Under the pieces are notes generated by a model, which was not told the origin of the DNA, ran no database searches, and was given only the letters and a program-made list of their open reading frames with translations. From Halorubrum halodurans (GTDB taxonomy: Archaea > Halobacteriota > Halobacteria > Halobacteriales > Haloferacaceae): a stretch of 45,791 nt of DNA. Both the position numbers and the translations under genes were made by a program. Within the stretch, counting starts at the first letter, position 1, and each line of letters opens with the position of its first letter. The DNA lies in assembly GCF_002252985.1 (NCBI RefSeq), contig NZ_NHPJ01000003.1, forward strand, positions 1 through 45,791. The letters are read 5' to 3'. This document shows, piece by piece, positions 31,066-38,357 of the stretch.

Positions 31066-32070
31066 ATGGCCGAGCCGCTCGCGGACGACTTCGGACGGGA
31101 GGTGACGGGCGTTCGGGTCTCGCTCACCGACCGGTGTAACTTCGACTGTGTCTACTGTCACAACGAGGGTCTCGGCGACACGCGCGGCCCGATGGAGCCC
31201 AGCGAGGACGAGATGAGCGCCGACGACGTGGTCCGCTTCCTGGAGGTCGTGGAGGGGTACGGCGTCGACTCGGTGAAGTTTACCGGCGGCGAGCCCATGC
31301 TGCGCCAGGACTTGGAGGAGATCGTCGAGCGTACCCCGGACTCGATGGAGGTCTCGATGACGACGAACGGGACGTTCCTGCCCGGACGCGCCGCGGACCT
31401 GAAGGCGGCGGGGCTCGACCGCGTCAACGTCTCGCAGGACGCGCTCGACCCCGACGACTTCGCGGAGGTGACGAAGTCGGGCGCCTACGAGCGGGTGCTC
31501 GAGGGCGTCACGGCCGCCGTCGACGCCGGGCTCGACCCGGTGAAGCTCAACATGGTCGTGTTCACCCACACCGCCGGCTACGTGGAGGAGATGGTCGAGC
31601 ACGTCGCCGACAACGAGGGGCTCCAGCTCCAGCTCATCGAGTACATGCCCGAACTGACGGGCAAACCGGAGTGGAACGTCGACATCGGACGGGTCCACGA
31701 CTGGCTCGCCGAGAAGGCGGACCGCGTCGAGCATCGCGAGATGCACGACCGGAAGCGATACTTCGTCGGCGAGGACGCGCCCGGCGAGGGCGGCGGGATG
31801 GTCGAGATCGTCGACCCCGTCGAGAACGAGGAGTTCTGTGCCAACTGCGGGCGCGTCCGCGTCACTCACGAGGGGTACCTGAAGGGATGTCTCAACCGGA
31901 ACGACGACCTCCGGTCGATGGGCGAGATGAGTCGCGCGGAGATCGCGGAGACGTTCGAGGCGGTCGTCGCGAACCGCGTCCCCTACTACGGCGAGTACCT
32001 GATCGAGAACGACGACGGCGAGTACGAGATCAACGAGGAGTACCTCGGAACCCCGAGCGTCGCGGACTGA
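31066..32070 (+). CDS. moaA: GTP 3',8-cyclase MoaA
   Basis: A 334-residue radical SAM enzyme that starts molybdopterin synthesis from GTP. The first cluster motif is C-x3-C-x2-C in [15 protein letters not shown] (Cys25, 29, 32). The second cluster site is [18 protein letters not shown] (C-x2-C-x13-C) at about 259-276. [25 protein letters not shown] and [12 protein letters not shown] are typical. The C-terminus ends PSVAD and lacks the Gly-Gly tail of bacterial MoaA, as seen here; how common that is in archaea I cannot tell. The TATA box 27 bases upstream fixes ATG 31066. The product would supply pterin cofactor to enzymes such as the AOR at 7147. Confidence 0.93.
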   Translation: MAEPLADDFGREVTGVRVSLTDRCNFDCVYCHNEGLGDTRGPMEPSEDEMSADDVVRFLEVVEGYGVDSVKFTGGEPMLRQDLEEIVERTPDSMEVSMTTNGTFLPGRAADLKAAGLDRVNVSQDALDPDDFAEVTKSGAYERVLEGVTAAVDAGLDPVKLNMVVFTHTAGYVEEMVEHVADNEGLQLQLIEYMPELTGKPEWNVDIGRVHDWLAEKADRVEHREMHDRKRYFVGEDAPGEGGGMVEIVDPVENEEFCANCGRVRVTHEGYLKGCLNRNDDLRSMGEMSRAEIAETFEAVVANRVPYYGEYLIENDDGEYEINEEYLGTPSVAD

Positions 32071-32147
32071 GGCTCTCCTGCCGACACGGATCGCTTCCGC
32101 AACGAAACCAGTGCGATCAGTGATCAGTGATCAATCAGTGCGGTGGC

Positions 32148-32188
32148 GTGCGCCTGCGAGCGCCCGCACGGGCGCGAGCAGACCGCAC
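32148..32188 (+). other. Conserved long stem-loop inside repeat copy B
   Basis: Pairing from outside in: GTGCG (32148-32152) with CGCAC (32184-32188); CTGC (32154-32157) with GCAG (32178-32181); tandem G-A mismatches (32158-32159 against 32176-32177); GCGCCC (32160-32165) with GGGCGC (32170-32175); loop GCAC. The CTGC/GCAG pair replaces CTCC/GGAG of copy A, so the G-C pair is flipped and pairing kept. Confidence 0.65.
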
Positions 32189-32273
32189 GAGGGAGTCAGT
32201 CGCCGGCGGCGACTGACGAGGCTGGGGAGGCGTGAGGTGCGGTTGCGGGGCGGTCGGGTGGGACTCCACGGGG

Positions 32274-32371
32274 CAGTCGCGATTCCCGCGAGCGTGAGCG
32301 AGCGGGACCACGAAAGTCGCAGCCCGCGCAGCGAAGCGAGCAGGAACGTCTTTCGGAGGTCCTCGCGACTG
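32274..32371. repeat. Segment bounded by a 9-base perfect inverted repeat
   Basis: CAGTCGCGA (32274-32282) and TCGCGACTG (32363-32371) are exact reverse complements and bound most of the sequence present in copy B but absent from copy A. An inner TCCCGC...GCGGGA stem is also present. It carries no ORF. Confidence 0.6.
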
Positions 32372-32459
32372 AGGCTTTGGCGGCGGTCACCGCGCCGGAA
32401 ACGACGAGTTTCGGTCAGCGTAGTACCGCGTCAACGCTCCGCGATCCCCGCTCGGTCGC

Positions 32460-33164
32460 CTACACCGACGACGTGATCCCGCCGTCGACGCGGAGGTTCT
32501 GGCCGGTGACGTAGCTCGACTCCTCGGAGAGCAGATACGCGACCGCGTCCGCGATCTCCTCGGTTCGCGCGGCCCGACCCATCGGGATCTCCGCCCTCGT
32601 CTCCTCGTCGACGTCGTAGCTGTCGGTGAAGCCGGGGAGGACGCTGTTCATCCGGATCCCGTCCGCCGCGTATCGGTCGGCGTAGAGCTTGGTGTAGGCG
32701 CCGAGCCCGGCCCGCAGGACGGAGGAGACGGGGAAGTCGGGCGAGGGTTCGAACGCCGAAAAGGTCGAGACGTTCACGATCGCCCCGCGCCCCTGTTCCG
32801 CCATGATCGGCGTGACCAGCCGGGCCATCCGGACCGTGTTCAGCAACACCAGGTCCATCCCCTCGTACCACTCCTCGTCGGAGACCTCGAGGAGGTCGCC
32901 GGCGGGCGGGTGGCCGGTGTTGTTCACCACCGCATCGATCCGGCCGTAGCGCTCGTGAGTCGTCTCGACGAGCGCCGCCAGATCGTCGGGTTCGGTCACC
33001 GACCCCTCGAAGCCGTCGCCGCCGAGGTCGTCCGCGACGTCGACCGCGCTTCCGGAGGGAGAGAGCAACACCGGGCGGTATCCGTCGTCGTTCAGCCGCC
33101 GCGCGCAGGCCTCGCCGATGCCGCTTCCCGCCGCCGTCACGATCGCGACCTGAGTGTCGTCCAT
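32460..33164 (-). CDS. SDR-fold protein lacking the catalytic Tyr-Lys pair
   Basis: A 234-residue protein of the SDR superfamily. The cofactor motif is AAGSGIGEACARRL (about residues 11-24), with NNTGHPP at 81-87. Ser133 in NVSTFSAF is present, but positions 13 and 17 later are Val146 and Leu150 (DFPVSSVLRAGLG), so no Y-x3-K is found there. This matches a known subgroup of 3-oxoacyl-ACP-reductase-like SDRs with an incomplete tetrad. It ends with the canonical YVTGQNLRVDGGITSSV, so the fold is intact. It may use an unusual mechanism or only bind a ligand. It ends next to repeat copy B. Confidence 0.85.
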   Translation of the reverse strand: MDDTQVAIVTAAGSGIGEACARRLNDDGYRPVLLSPSGSAVDVADDLGGDGFEGSVTEPDDLAALVETTHERYGRIDAVVNNTGHPPAGDLLEVSDEEWYEGMDLVLLNTVRMARLVTPIMAEQGRGAIVNVSTFSAFEPSPDFPVSSVLRAGLGAYTKLYADRYAADGIRMNSVLPGFTDSYDVDEETRAEIPMGRAARTEEIADAVAYLLSEESSYVTGQNLRVDGGITSSV

Positions 33165-33290
33165 ACGGGCGATGCCGCGGGTGCGGACATAATTCCACCG
33201 GCGCGCCCGCGTCCAAGTGACTCGACGAGTCCGGAACCCACGCTCGGCGACGGACGTAGAGTCAAGTCCCCGCTTGAGTCATACCAACGT

Positions 33291-33298
33291 CTTTACTC
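33291..33298 (+). promoter_or_regulatory. TATA-like box for the Tat lipoprotein gene
   Basis: CTTTACTC is centred about 25 bases before ATG 33319. Confidence 0.5.
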
Positions 33299-33318
33299 GA
33301 TCGGGGATTCCTCCACGT

Positions 33319-34332
33319 ATGACGGAGCAGTCGACGACCAGACGGCGATTGTTGGGTGCCGGGTGTGTGACCGCGGCCGTCGCGGCCGCGGGATGTCTCG
33401 GACCGCTCGGCTCCGGCGGGAGCGGCGACTCCACCGATCCCGCCGAGCGATCCCTCCGTCTCTCGATCGCTTCTCGGGGCGGCTCCCTCCGGGAACGGTA
33501 CGTGATCGACCTCGCCGACGCCCGCCCGCCGGACGCCGAGGAGGCGTTCCGGACGACGCTCGAGGTGTCGACGTACACGACGCAGTACCGAAGGCCGTTC
33601 TTCTCCACTCTCGACGACCCCACGTACGTCAGGGACGAGGGGACCTACTATCGGCTCGGGTCGGTCGTGGTCGACGAGGCCGTCGAGACCCGTCCCGTCC
33701 TCAGACTCCCGGACGGAACCCGGATCGACGACGACGCGACCGACGACGACGCGATCGCCACGGAGGCGCTTCCCGAGGGCGACCGACGCGCCGTCGAGAT
33801 CGCACACATGGCCGCCCGTGCCCGCGGCGACGAGGGCGGCGTCCCGTGGGGGCTCGTCCAGCGCGGCGGCTACGTGTACCGGTCCGCGGAGGCCGTCGAA
33901 ACGAGCCGCCTCCTGTCCGACGACGGTCCCGACCGCGTCGTCTACCGCGAGACGGCGTACACGGTCGAGATCACGGAGGAGCGGTTCCACGAGCCGGTGT
34001 ACCGCGCGACCGTGGAACCCGTCGCGACGAGTCCGGAACGAATGGAGGCGATCCTCCGGGCCAAGTTCGTCGACGCGCGGATCGCCCGCGACGCGCTCTC
34101 CACGGAGGAGTCGAGGATCCTTCGGTCGGCCCGTGGAGAGGGGTACGACGAGCCACGTCCGTACTCCGAGGGGTATCGGGGCGTGCTGACGACCCTCCAC
34201 GAGCGTGCCTATCTCGACGGGAACGTCGAGAAGGACGCCTTCAGCGACGCCGCCCGCGGATCGGGGACGGTCCTGTACGGCGGCGAGTACTACGAGTACC
34301 GGCTGCGGTTCACCACTTCCTCCGGGCCGTAG
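33319..34332 (+). CDS. Tat-exported lipoprotein, unknown function
   Basis: A 337-residue secreted protein. The N-terminus has a twin-arginine signal (TTRRRLLGAGCVTAAVAAAGCLG) with a lipobox AAGC at about residues 23-26, so Cys26 would be lipidated and anchored outside the membrane. A Gly/Ser linker follows. The mature domain is acidic beta/alpha sequence with paired Arg/Tyr-rich motifs (YTTQYRRPFF, VYRETAYTVEITEERF, YYEYRLRF). I recognise no family; it looks like a haloarchaeal species-level hypothetical protein. The start ATG 33319 follows a TATA-like box. It is not in an operon. Confidence 0.82.
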   Translation: MTEQSTTRRRLLGAGCVTAAVAAAGCLGPLGSGGSGDSTDPAERSLRLSIASRGGSLRERYVIDLADARPPDAEEAFRTTLEVSTYTTQYRRPFFSTLDDPTYVRDEGTYYRLGSVVVDEAVETRPVLRLPDGTRIDDDATDDDAIATEALPEGDRRAVEIAHMAARARGDEGGVPWGLVQRGGYVYRSAEAVETSRLLSDDGPDRVVYRETAYTVEITEERFHEPVYRATVEPVATSPERMEAILRAKFVDARIARDALSTEESRILRSARGEGYDEPRPYSEGYRGVLTTLHERAYLDGNVEKDAFSDAARGSGTVLYGGEYYEYRLRFTTSSGP

Positions 34333-34417
34333 AGCGGCACCTGCCAACGTCCTCGCGGGGGCCTCATCAGACCACGCCGTGGCGGCCGCGGTCCCGGCGT
34401 CGCGACGCGGCCGCCCG

Positions 34418-34810
34418 CTATCTCGTCTCGACCCAAACCGCCACGGCCACCATCCCGCCGGCCAGCGCTAGCGTGATCGGGACGATCGGTACGTCGTACC
34501 CGAGGTTCACCCCGAACGCCATCATCTGAACGACGAGAAGCAGGAGCATCGCCAGGGACCCGACGATACGCTCGCCGACGTCATTGTTCGTGAGTTCGAA
34601 CAGCACGCTCATGAACACGACGACCGCCGGCATCGCCAGGACCGCGACCGGTTTCGAGACGACGTTGTCCGGCTCGCCGGCGGCGTTCCAGTGGATCGCC
34701 ATCTGTTCTGGAAGGGTCGAGTAGAGGGCGACCCCGACCGCCAGCAGCGCGCCGATGACGAGGGCGGCGACCGTCTTCTGTCGGGCGAGGAGTCGTGCTG
34801 GAGGGTTCAT
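34418..34810 (-). CDS. DUF1648-type membrane protein (SdpI-like N-terminal domain)
   Basis: A 130-residue membrane protein. The first helix (about 14-30) is followed by the signature YSTLPEQMAIHWNAAGEPDNVVSKPVAVLAMPAVV, in which LPxxxxxHWN and G-x-P-D are typical of DUF1648 domains. Two further helices complete it (about 80-100 and 108-125). DUF1648 is the N-terminal part of SdpI, an immunity/signalling protein in Bacillus, but here it stands alone without the C-terminal SdpI domain. I start at ATG 34810, since GTATTTATC lies about 27 bases upstream on the minus strand. Confidence 0.85.
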   Translation of the reverse strand: MNPPARLLARQKTVAALVIGALLAVGVALYSTLPEQMAIHWNAAGEPDNVVSKPVAVLAMPAVVVFMSVLFELTNNDVGERIVGSLAMLLLLVVQMMAFGVNLGYDVPIVPITLALAGGMVAVAVWVETR

Positions 34811-34833
34811 GGCAGGCGGTGACGCGACCGACG

Positions 34834-34842
34834 GATAAATAC
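34834..34842 (-). promoter_or_regulatory. TATA box for the DUF1648 gene
   Basis: GTATTTATC on the minus strand is centred about 28 bases before ATG 34810. Confidence 0.6.
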
Positions 34843-34913
34843 GTTGTTCGAGTCGGTTCGATGACACTACTCGCGGCTAACGAACACGGCGGGATCGTCG
34901 TGGAGGAACTGAA

Positions 34914-34935
34914 CGGACACAGTGGGATTCGAACC
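34914..34935 (-). repeat. Degenerate copy of the tRNA-Arg 3' end
   Basis: These 22 bases match 35034-35055 (the 3' end of the tRNA with its T-arm) at 20 of 22 positions and are in the same orientation, 120 bases away. Further on, GGGTTCGAATCCCC at 34982-34995 is another T-arm-like sequence. Such copies of a tRNA 3' end are typical of scars from elements that integrate into tRNA genes. Confidence 0.6.
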
Positions 34936-35033
34936 GAAATCAGACGTGCTCGCTCACTCCGTTCGCTGCGCGCGACTGATAGGGTTCGAATCCCCTACGT
35001 ACCGGTTCGCTCGTCGCTTCGCTCCTTGCTGTA

Positions 35034-35108
35034 CGGGCACGGTGGGATTCGAACCCACGACCGTCGGATTAGAAGTCCGACGCTCTATCCTGGCTGAGCT
35101 ACGTGCCC
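35034..35108 (-). tRNA. tRNA-Arg (anticodon TCT)
   Basis: Read on the minus strand, the acceptor arm is GGGCAC...GTGCCC plus discriminator G (35034). The D-arm region is AGCTCAGCCAGGATAGAGC. The anticodon stem is TCGGA / TCCGA with loop CTTCTAA, giving anticodon TCT for AGA/AGG codons. The T-arm is GTGGGTTCGAATCCCAC. About 75 bases, no intron and no encoded CCA. ORFs drawn across it are artefacts. Confidence 0.95.
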
Positions 35109-35219
35109 TCGCCCCGACTATCCGGGCGGGCGGGTAAAAACCGTCGTGGTTCGTGCCGCCGCGCCGGCGTCGACCCCGCAACAGCAAGCCTAAGTCCGCG
35201 ACGCCGGTAGCTCCCGGTA

Positions 35220-35828
35220 ATGAACGTCATCGGTACCGTCGGCCTCCCCGGCAGCGGCAAGGGCGAGGCGGCGAACGTCGCCGAGACGGCCGGCGTCCCG
35301 GTCGTCGTCATGGGCGACGTGATCCGCGAGGAGTGTCGCGAACGGGGGCTCGACCCGGCCGAACACCACGGACGGATCGCCGGACTCCTCCGCGAGGAGG
35401 AGGGCGACGACGCCATCGCCGCCCGGACGATCCCCCGGATCCGGGAGGCGGCCGAGGGACGCGACGTCGACACCGTGCTCGTCGACGGCCTCCGCTCCAC
35501 GGTCGAACTCGAGCGCTTCCGCGAGGCCTTCGGCGACGACTTCACGCTCGTGGCGGTCCACGCGCCGTTCGAACTCCGCGCCGAGCGGCTGGGCGAGCGC
35601 GGCCGCGACGACTCCGACTCCGACCTCGAGGCGCTCCGCGAGCGCGACGAGCGCGAGATCGCCCTCGGGCTCGGCGAGACGCTGGAGCGCGCCGACGTCG
35701 AGATCGACAACACCGGGACGCTCGAGGCGTTCCGGGAGCGCGTCCGCGAGGTGCTCGACGTGGACGCCGGAACGGGATCGGGAGCGACCGGGTCGAACGC
35801 CGAGCCCGCGGGCGGTGGTCGCCGGTGA
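35220..35828 (+). CDS. P-loop kinase-like protein of the UPF0200 family
   Basis: A 202-residue nucleotide-binding protein. The P-loop is GLPGSGKGE (residues 8-16), and VPVVVMGDVIREECRERGLD follows as in archaeal UPF0200 proteins. DTVLVDGLRSTVELERFR is the Walker B region, with the lid ERLGERGRDDSDSDLEALRERDERE, LGLGETLERADVEIDNTGTLEAF and an acidic/Gly tail. The family resembles dephospho-CoA and nucleoside-monophosphate kinases, but its substrate is not settled. The stop overlaps the next gene's GTG by three bases (GTGA), a pairing common in archaea. Confidence 0.88.
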   Translation: MNVIGTVGLPGSGKGEAANVAETAGVPVVVMGDVIREECRERGLDPAEHHGRIAGLLREEEGDDAIAARTIPRIREAAEGRDVDTVLVDGLRSTVELERFREAFGDDFTLVAVHAPFELRAERLGERGRDDSDSDLEALRERDEREIALGLGETLERADVEIDNTGTLEAFRERVREVLDVDAGTGSGATGSNAEPAGGGRR

Positions 35829-36277
35829 TCTACAGCGTCGACGTCCGGATCGTCGCGCCGGTCAACGACACCGAGGTCACGGACCGCGTCGCCGACGCGG
35901 TGCGGAACGTGTTCCCCGACGCCGAGCCGACCCACGAGGACGGCCGCCTCGTCGCGGAGACGCACACGCTCGACGCCTTCTCCGACGTGCTCCACGAACA
36001 GGAGATACTCGACACCGCTCGCCGGGTGTTCCTCCGCAAATCGACGGCGGACGGCTTCTCCTTCGCGTTGAAGAAACAGGCGGCCTTCGAGGGAACAGTC
36101 AACTTCGCCGTCGGCGACCCCGACGAGCTCGGCGACATCGACGTCGAGGTGCGGGTCCGGGAGCCCGACGTCGAGTCGTTCATCGACTACGTCGCGCCCG
36201 AGACCGACGACGGCCGGCCAGTCGACCCCGTTCGCGAGTACGGCGACCGGTTCGACCCCGAGGACGGGGCGTACTGA
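35825..36277 (+). CDS. UPF0201 family RNA-binding-type protein
   Basis: A 150-residue protein of the archaeal UPF0201 family, often found next to UPF0200. It begins VIYSVDVRIVAPVNDTEVTDRVADAVRNVFPDAE. The middle part HTLDAFSDVLHEQEILDTARRVFLRKS and the mixed strand/helix KQAAFEGTVNFAV are typical. An RNA-binding role has been suggested from its ribosomal-L5-like fold, but nothing in the sequence proves it. The start GTG 35825 overlaps the previous TGA, so the two are translated together. The longer frame from 35153 is a shadow through UPF0200. Confidence 0.88.
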   Translation: MIYSVDVRIVAPVNDTEVTDRVADAVRNVFPDAEPTHEDGRLVAETHTLDAFSDVLHEQEILDTARRVFLRKSTADGFSFALKKQAAFEGTVNFAVGDPDELGDIDVEVRVREPDVESFIDYVAPETDDGRPVDPVREYGDRFDPEDGAY

Positions 36278-36312
36278 CGCCCGAGCGAGCGGTCCGGCTC
36301 TCTATTCGACCC

Positions 36313-36894
36313 CTACCCGTCCGCGAGAAGCGCCGCGGCCGCGCCGCCTATGGCACCGAAGACCGCGGGATAGACGATTCCCGCGATCAGACCGGCCGTC
36401 GGGAGGATCGGCGCGATGGAGCCGTCGCCGATCGCGTAGCCGACGACGAACACGCCCGCGAGCGCGACCGGAAGGTAGCCGGCCACGACGAGCCCGCCGG
36501 CGCGGGCGCCCTCGACCGGTTCGGTGACCCCCGCGAGGCGTCCGACGAGGAGGCCGGCGACGAGCAGGAGGACGGGCGGAACGAGGTACATCGCCGCGAG
36601 CGAGCCGGCGTCCGACTCGGCGATGAAGTTCACCACTTGCGTCCCGCCGAGCGGGGTCGGCACCTCCGTGGCGACGACGTGCGCGTTGTAGAACACCCAT
36701 CCGACCGCCTTCCACGGCGGGATCGGGTCCCCGCCGATCAGGTCGGCGACGAAGTTGATCCCCCGAAGCGACTCGCCGACCCGCCCGCGCTGTGTCACGA
36801 ACACGATCAGGTAGCCGAGGACGTACGCCGCGACGCCGCCGGCCGCGCCGACGGCGAGGTCGCGCGTCGCGTTCGAACGGTCAGTGGTCGACAT
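36313..36894 (-). CDS. Haloarchaeal polytopic membrane protein, unknown function
   Basis: A 193-residue protein with about five hydrophobic helices (residues about 14-33, 58-75, 100-120, 130-152 and 160-190). A conserved-looking loop WKAVGWVFYNAHVVATEVPTP lies between helices 1 and 3. The N-terminus MSTTDRSNATRDLAV is polar. It belongs to a group of small haloarchaeal membrane proteins without assigned function. The start ATG 36894 has a weak TATA-like sequence (ACTTACCG) about 27 bases upstream. Confidence 0.75.
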   Translation of the reverse strand: MSTTDRSNATRDLAVGAAGGVAAYVLGYLIVFVTQRGRVGESLRGINFVADLIGGDPIPPWKAVGWVFYNAHVVATEVPTPLGGTQVVNFIAESDAGSLAAMYLVPPVLLLVAGLLVGRLAGVTEPVEGARAGGLVVAGYLPVALAGVFVVGYAIGDGSIAPILPTAGLIAGIVYPAVFGAIGGAAAALLADG

Positions 36895-36994
36895 GCCGGT
36901 CGGTCGTCGGGGACGCGGTAAGTGCTTGGTGGGTCGGAGGCGTCCTCGCTCCGCCGTTTCCCCGATCGACCGTCCTCACGTCCCGGCCGGGACG

Positions 36995-37810
36995 TCAGTC
37001 GTCGCCGGCCGCGACCGTCTCACCCGGATCGACGACGGTGCCGTCGAACTCGTTCACCCCGACCCGGTCACACAGGTCATAGAGAGGACAGGCTTCGGGG
37101 TCGTCCAGACACGCGGGCTCGCGCGCGGTACAATACTCTCGACCGAACTGTATCATCGCCGTATGTCCGAAGCCGCACTTCTCGGGCGGGACCGCGGCCT
37201 CGATCGCCTCGCGGACCCCCTCGTGGTCGGCGTCGGGCGGGGCCAACCCCATCCGTCGGGCGATCCGGTGGACGTGGGTGTCGACGGGGAAGACGCCGCC
37301 GCGGCCGCCGGCGAAGAGCAGGACGCAGTCGGCCGTCTTCGGGCCGATCCCGTCGACGGACAACAGCGTCTCGCGGACCTCGCTCGGGTCGCCGTCGGCG
37401 ACGAAGCGGTCGAACGCCTCGGTTGAGCCGAACTCCCGGAGCGCCCACGCGGCCGCCTCGCCGATGACCTCCGACTTCCGGTTGTACAGTCCCGCGGAGG
37501 CGATCGTCTCGGCGAGCTCGTCGCGGTCGGCGTCCGCGAGCGCCTCGGCCAGCCGGTCGGCCGGCCCGTACCGGTCCATCAGCGAGTCGTGTGCCGGCTG
37601 GCTCGCCTTGTCGGAGGTGTTCTGTGAGAGGATCGTCCGGACGAGACACTCGAAGCCGTCGCGGCCGCCGTACGCCTTCCGCCAGTACAGCTCGCCGAGC
37701 GCGTCCACGACCGCCTCGGCGCGGGAGTCGCCGTCGCCGGGCGCGAACTCGTCGATCTCGCCGCCGCCGTCCGGACCGCCGCTGATGTTCTCCGCCGGCT
37801 CGTCGACCAT
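36995..37810 (-). CDS. nth: Endonuclease III (DNA glycosylase/AP lyase)
   Basis: A 271-residue helix-hairpin-helix glycosylase that removes oxidised pyrimidines. The core starts near residue 40 (YWRKAYGGRDGFECLVRTILSQNTSDKA). The HhH is LLSVDGIGPKTADCVLLFA with the catalytic Lys; the catalytic Asp is in VFPVDTHVHRIARRMGL. Four Cys of the Fe-S loop are in YCTAREPACLDDPEACPLYDLC with spacing C-x6-C-x6-C-x5-C instead of the textbook C-x6-C-x2-C-x5-C. The first 35 residues are acidic and variable. ATG 37810 is 27 bases from a TATA-like CCTTTTGA. It is divergent from the YlbF gene. Confidence 0.92.
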   Translation of the reverse strand: MVDEPAENISGGPDGGGEIDEFAPGDGDSRAEAVVDALGELYWRKAYGGRDGFECLVRTILSQNTSDKASQPAHDSLMDRYGPADRLAEALADADRDELAETIASAGLYNRKSEVIGEAAAWALREFGSTEAFDRFVADGDPSEVRETLLSVDGIGPKTADCVLLFAGGRGGVFPVDTHVHRIARRMGLAPPDADHEGVREAIEAAVPPEKCGFGHTAMIQFGREYCTAREPACLDDPEACPLYDLCDRVGVNEFDGTVVDPGETVAAGDD

Positions 37811-37833
37811 GGCCGTCCGTTGGGCGTGATCGG

Positions 37834-37841
37834 TCAAAAGG
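37834..37841 (-). promoter_or_regulatory. TATA-like box for nth
   Basis: CCTTTTGA on the minus strand is centred about 27-28 bases before ATG 37810. Confidence 0.5.
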
Positions 37842-37922
37842 CTCGTGTCCGCGTCGGTCGCCGTCGAACCGGCACGGGACTCCCTCCGGCAGGTTGAAAC
37901 CGATCGGCCCGTAACTGAACCC

Positions 37923-38297
37923 ATGAGCGTCGAACAGGCCCCCATCGAGGAGCTCGGACGTGAACTCGGCGAGCGGATCGCCGCCACGCCCGAGTACGAG
38001 CGCTTCGAGGAGGCACACGAGGCGGTCCAGCGCGACGAGGACGTCCAGGAACGCATCGACGAGTTCGAGCGGATCCGCGCCGAGTTCATGCAGGCGCGCC
38101 AGACCGGGGACGCGACCCAGTCGGACCTCCATCGCGTCCAGAACGCCCAGGAGGAACTTCACTCCATGCCGACCATGAGCGAGTTCCTCGACGCCCAGGA
38201 CGAGCTCTCCGACCGCCTCGAGGCGGTCAACGAGGCCATCTCGGAGCCGCTCGCCGTCGACTTCGGCGGCGAGGCTGGCGGCTGCTGTCAGGACTGA
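37923..38297 (+). CDS. YlbF family protein
   Basis: A 124-residue helical protein. Its pattern PIEELGRELGERIAATPEYERFEEAHEAV and DEDVQERIDEFERIRAEFMQAR matches the YlbF/YmcA fold, in which long helices form a bundle. In Bacillus, YlbF acts with YmcA and YaaT in RNA-processing control; the archaeal function is unknown. The C-terminus ends GGEAGGCCQD, with a Cys-Cys pair that could be oxidised, bind metal or receive a modification. The start is ATG 37923; its promoter is not clear. It is divergent from nth and followed 60 bases later by the MinD-like gene. Confidence 0.82.
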   Translation: MSVEQAPIEELGRELGERIAATPEYERFEEAHEAVQRDEDVQERIDEFERIRAEFMQARQTGDATQSDLHRVQNAQEELHSMPTMSEFLDAQDELSDRLEAVNEAISEPLAVDFGGEAGGCCQD

Positions 38298-38325
38298 TCC
38301 GGGCGGCCCGACCCGACCGCCCCTC

Positions 38326-38334
38326 CGTTTATTC
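38326..38334 (+). promoter_or_regulatory. TATA box for the MinD-like gene
   Basis: CGTTTATTC is centred about 28 bases before GTG 38358. Confidence 0.55.
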
Positions 38335-38357
38335 CGGATGGCGACACATCCCGTCGC

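Larger units (their letters stand above)
32140..32405. repeat. Modular intergenic palindromic element, copy B
   Basis: This fills most of the 389-base gap between the convergent genes moaA and the SDR at 32460. It has the same blocks as copy A in the same order: GCGGTGGCG (32140-32148), hairpin block (32149-32193), G-rich 48-base block (32218-32265), and TCACCGCGCCGG (32387-32398) plus AACGAC. At the first joint nothing is inserted. At the second is a perfect 10-bp stem (GTCAGTCGCC, loop GGC, GGCGACTGAC) that abuts the G-rich block. At the third, about 115 extra bases are present. Just before the element are tandem GATCAGT-like repeats (32114-32139). Confidence 0.8.

Noticed and set aside
34914..35108. 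Integrated mobile element at tRNA-Arg
   Set aside because: The interval between the tRNA end copies is only about 98 bases and has no integrase or cargo; only a scar is supported.
34795..35137. ORFs running through the tRNA-Arg region with protein text like GIRTHDRRIRSPTLYPG
   Set aside because: This is the usual false translation of a tRNA gene and its T-arm copies.
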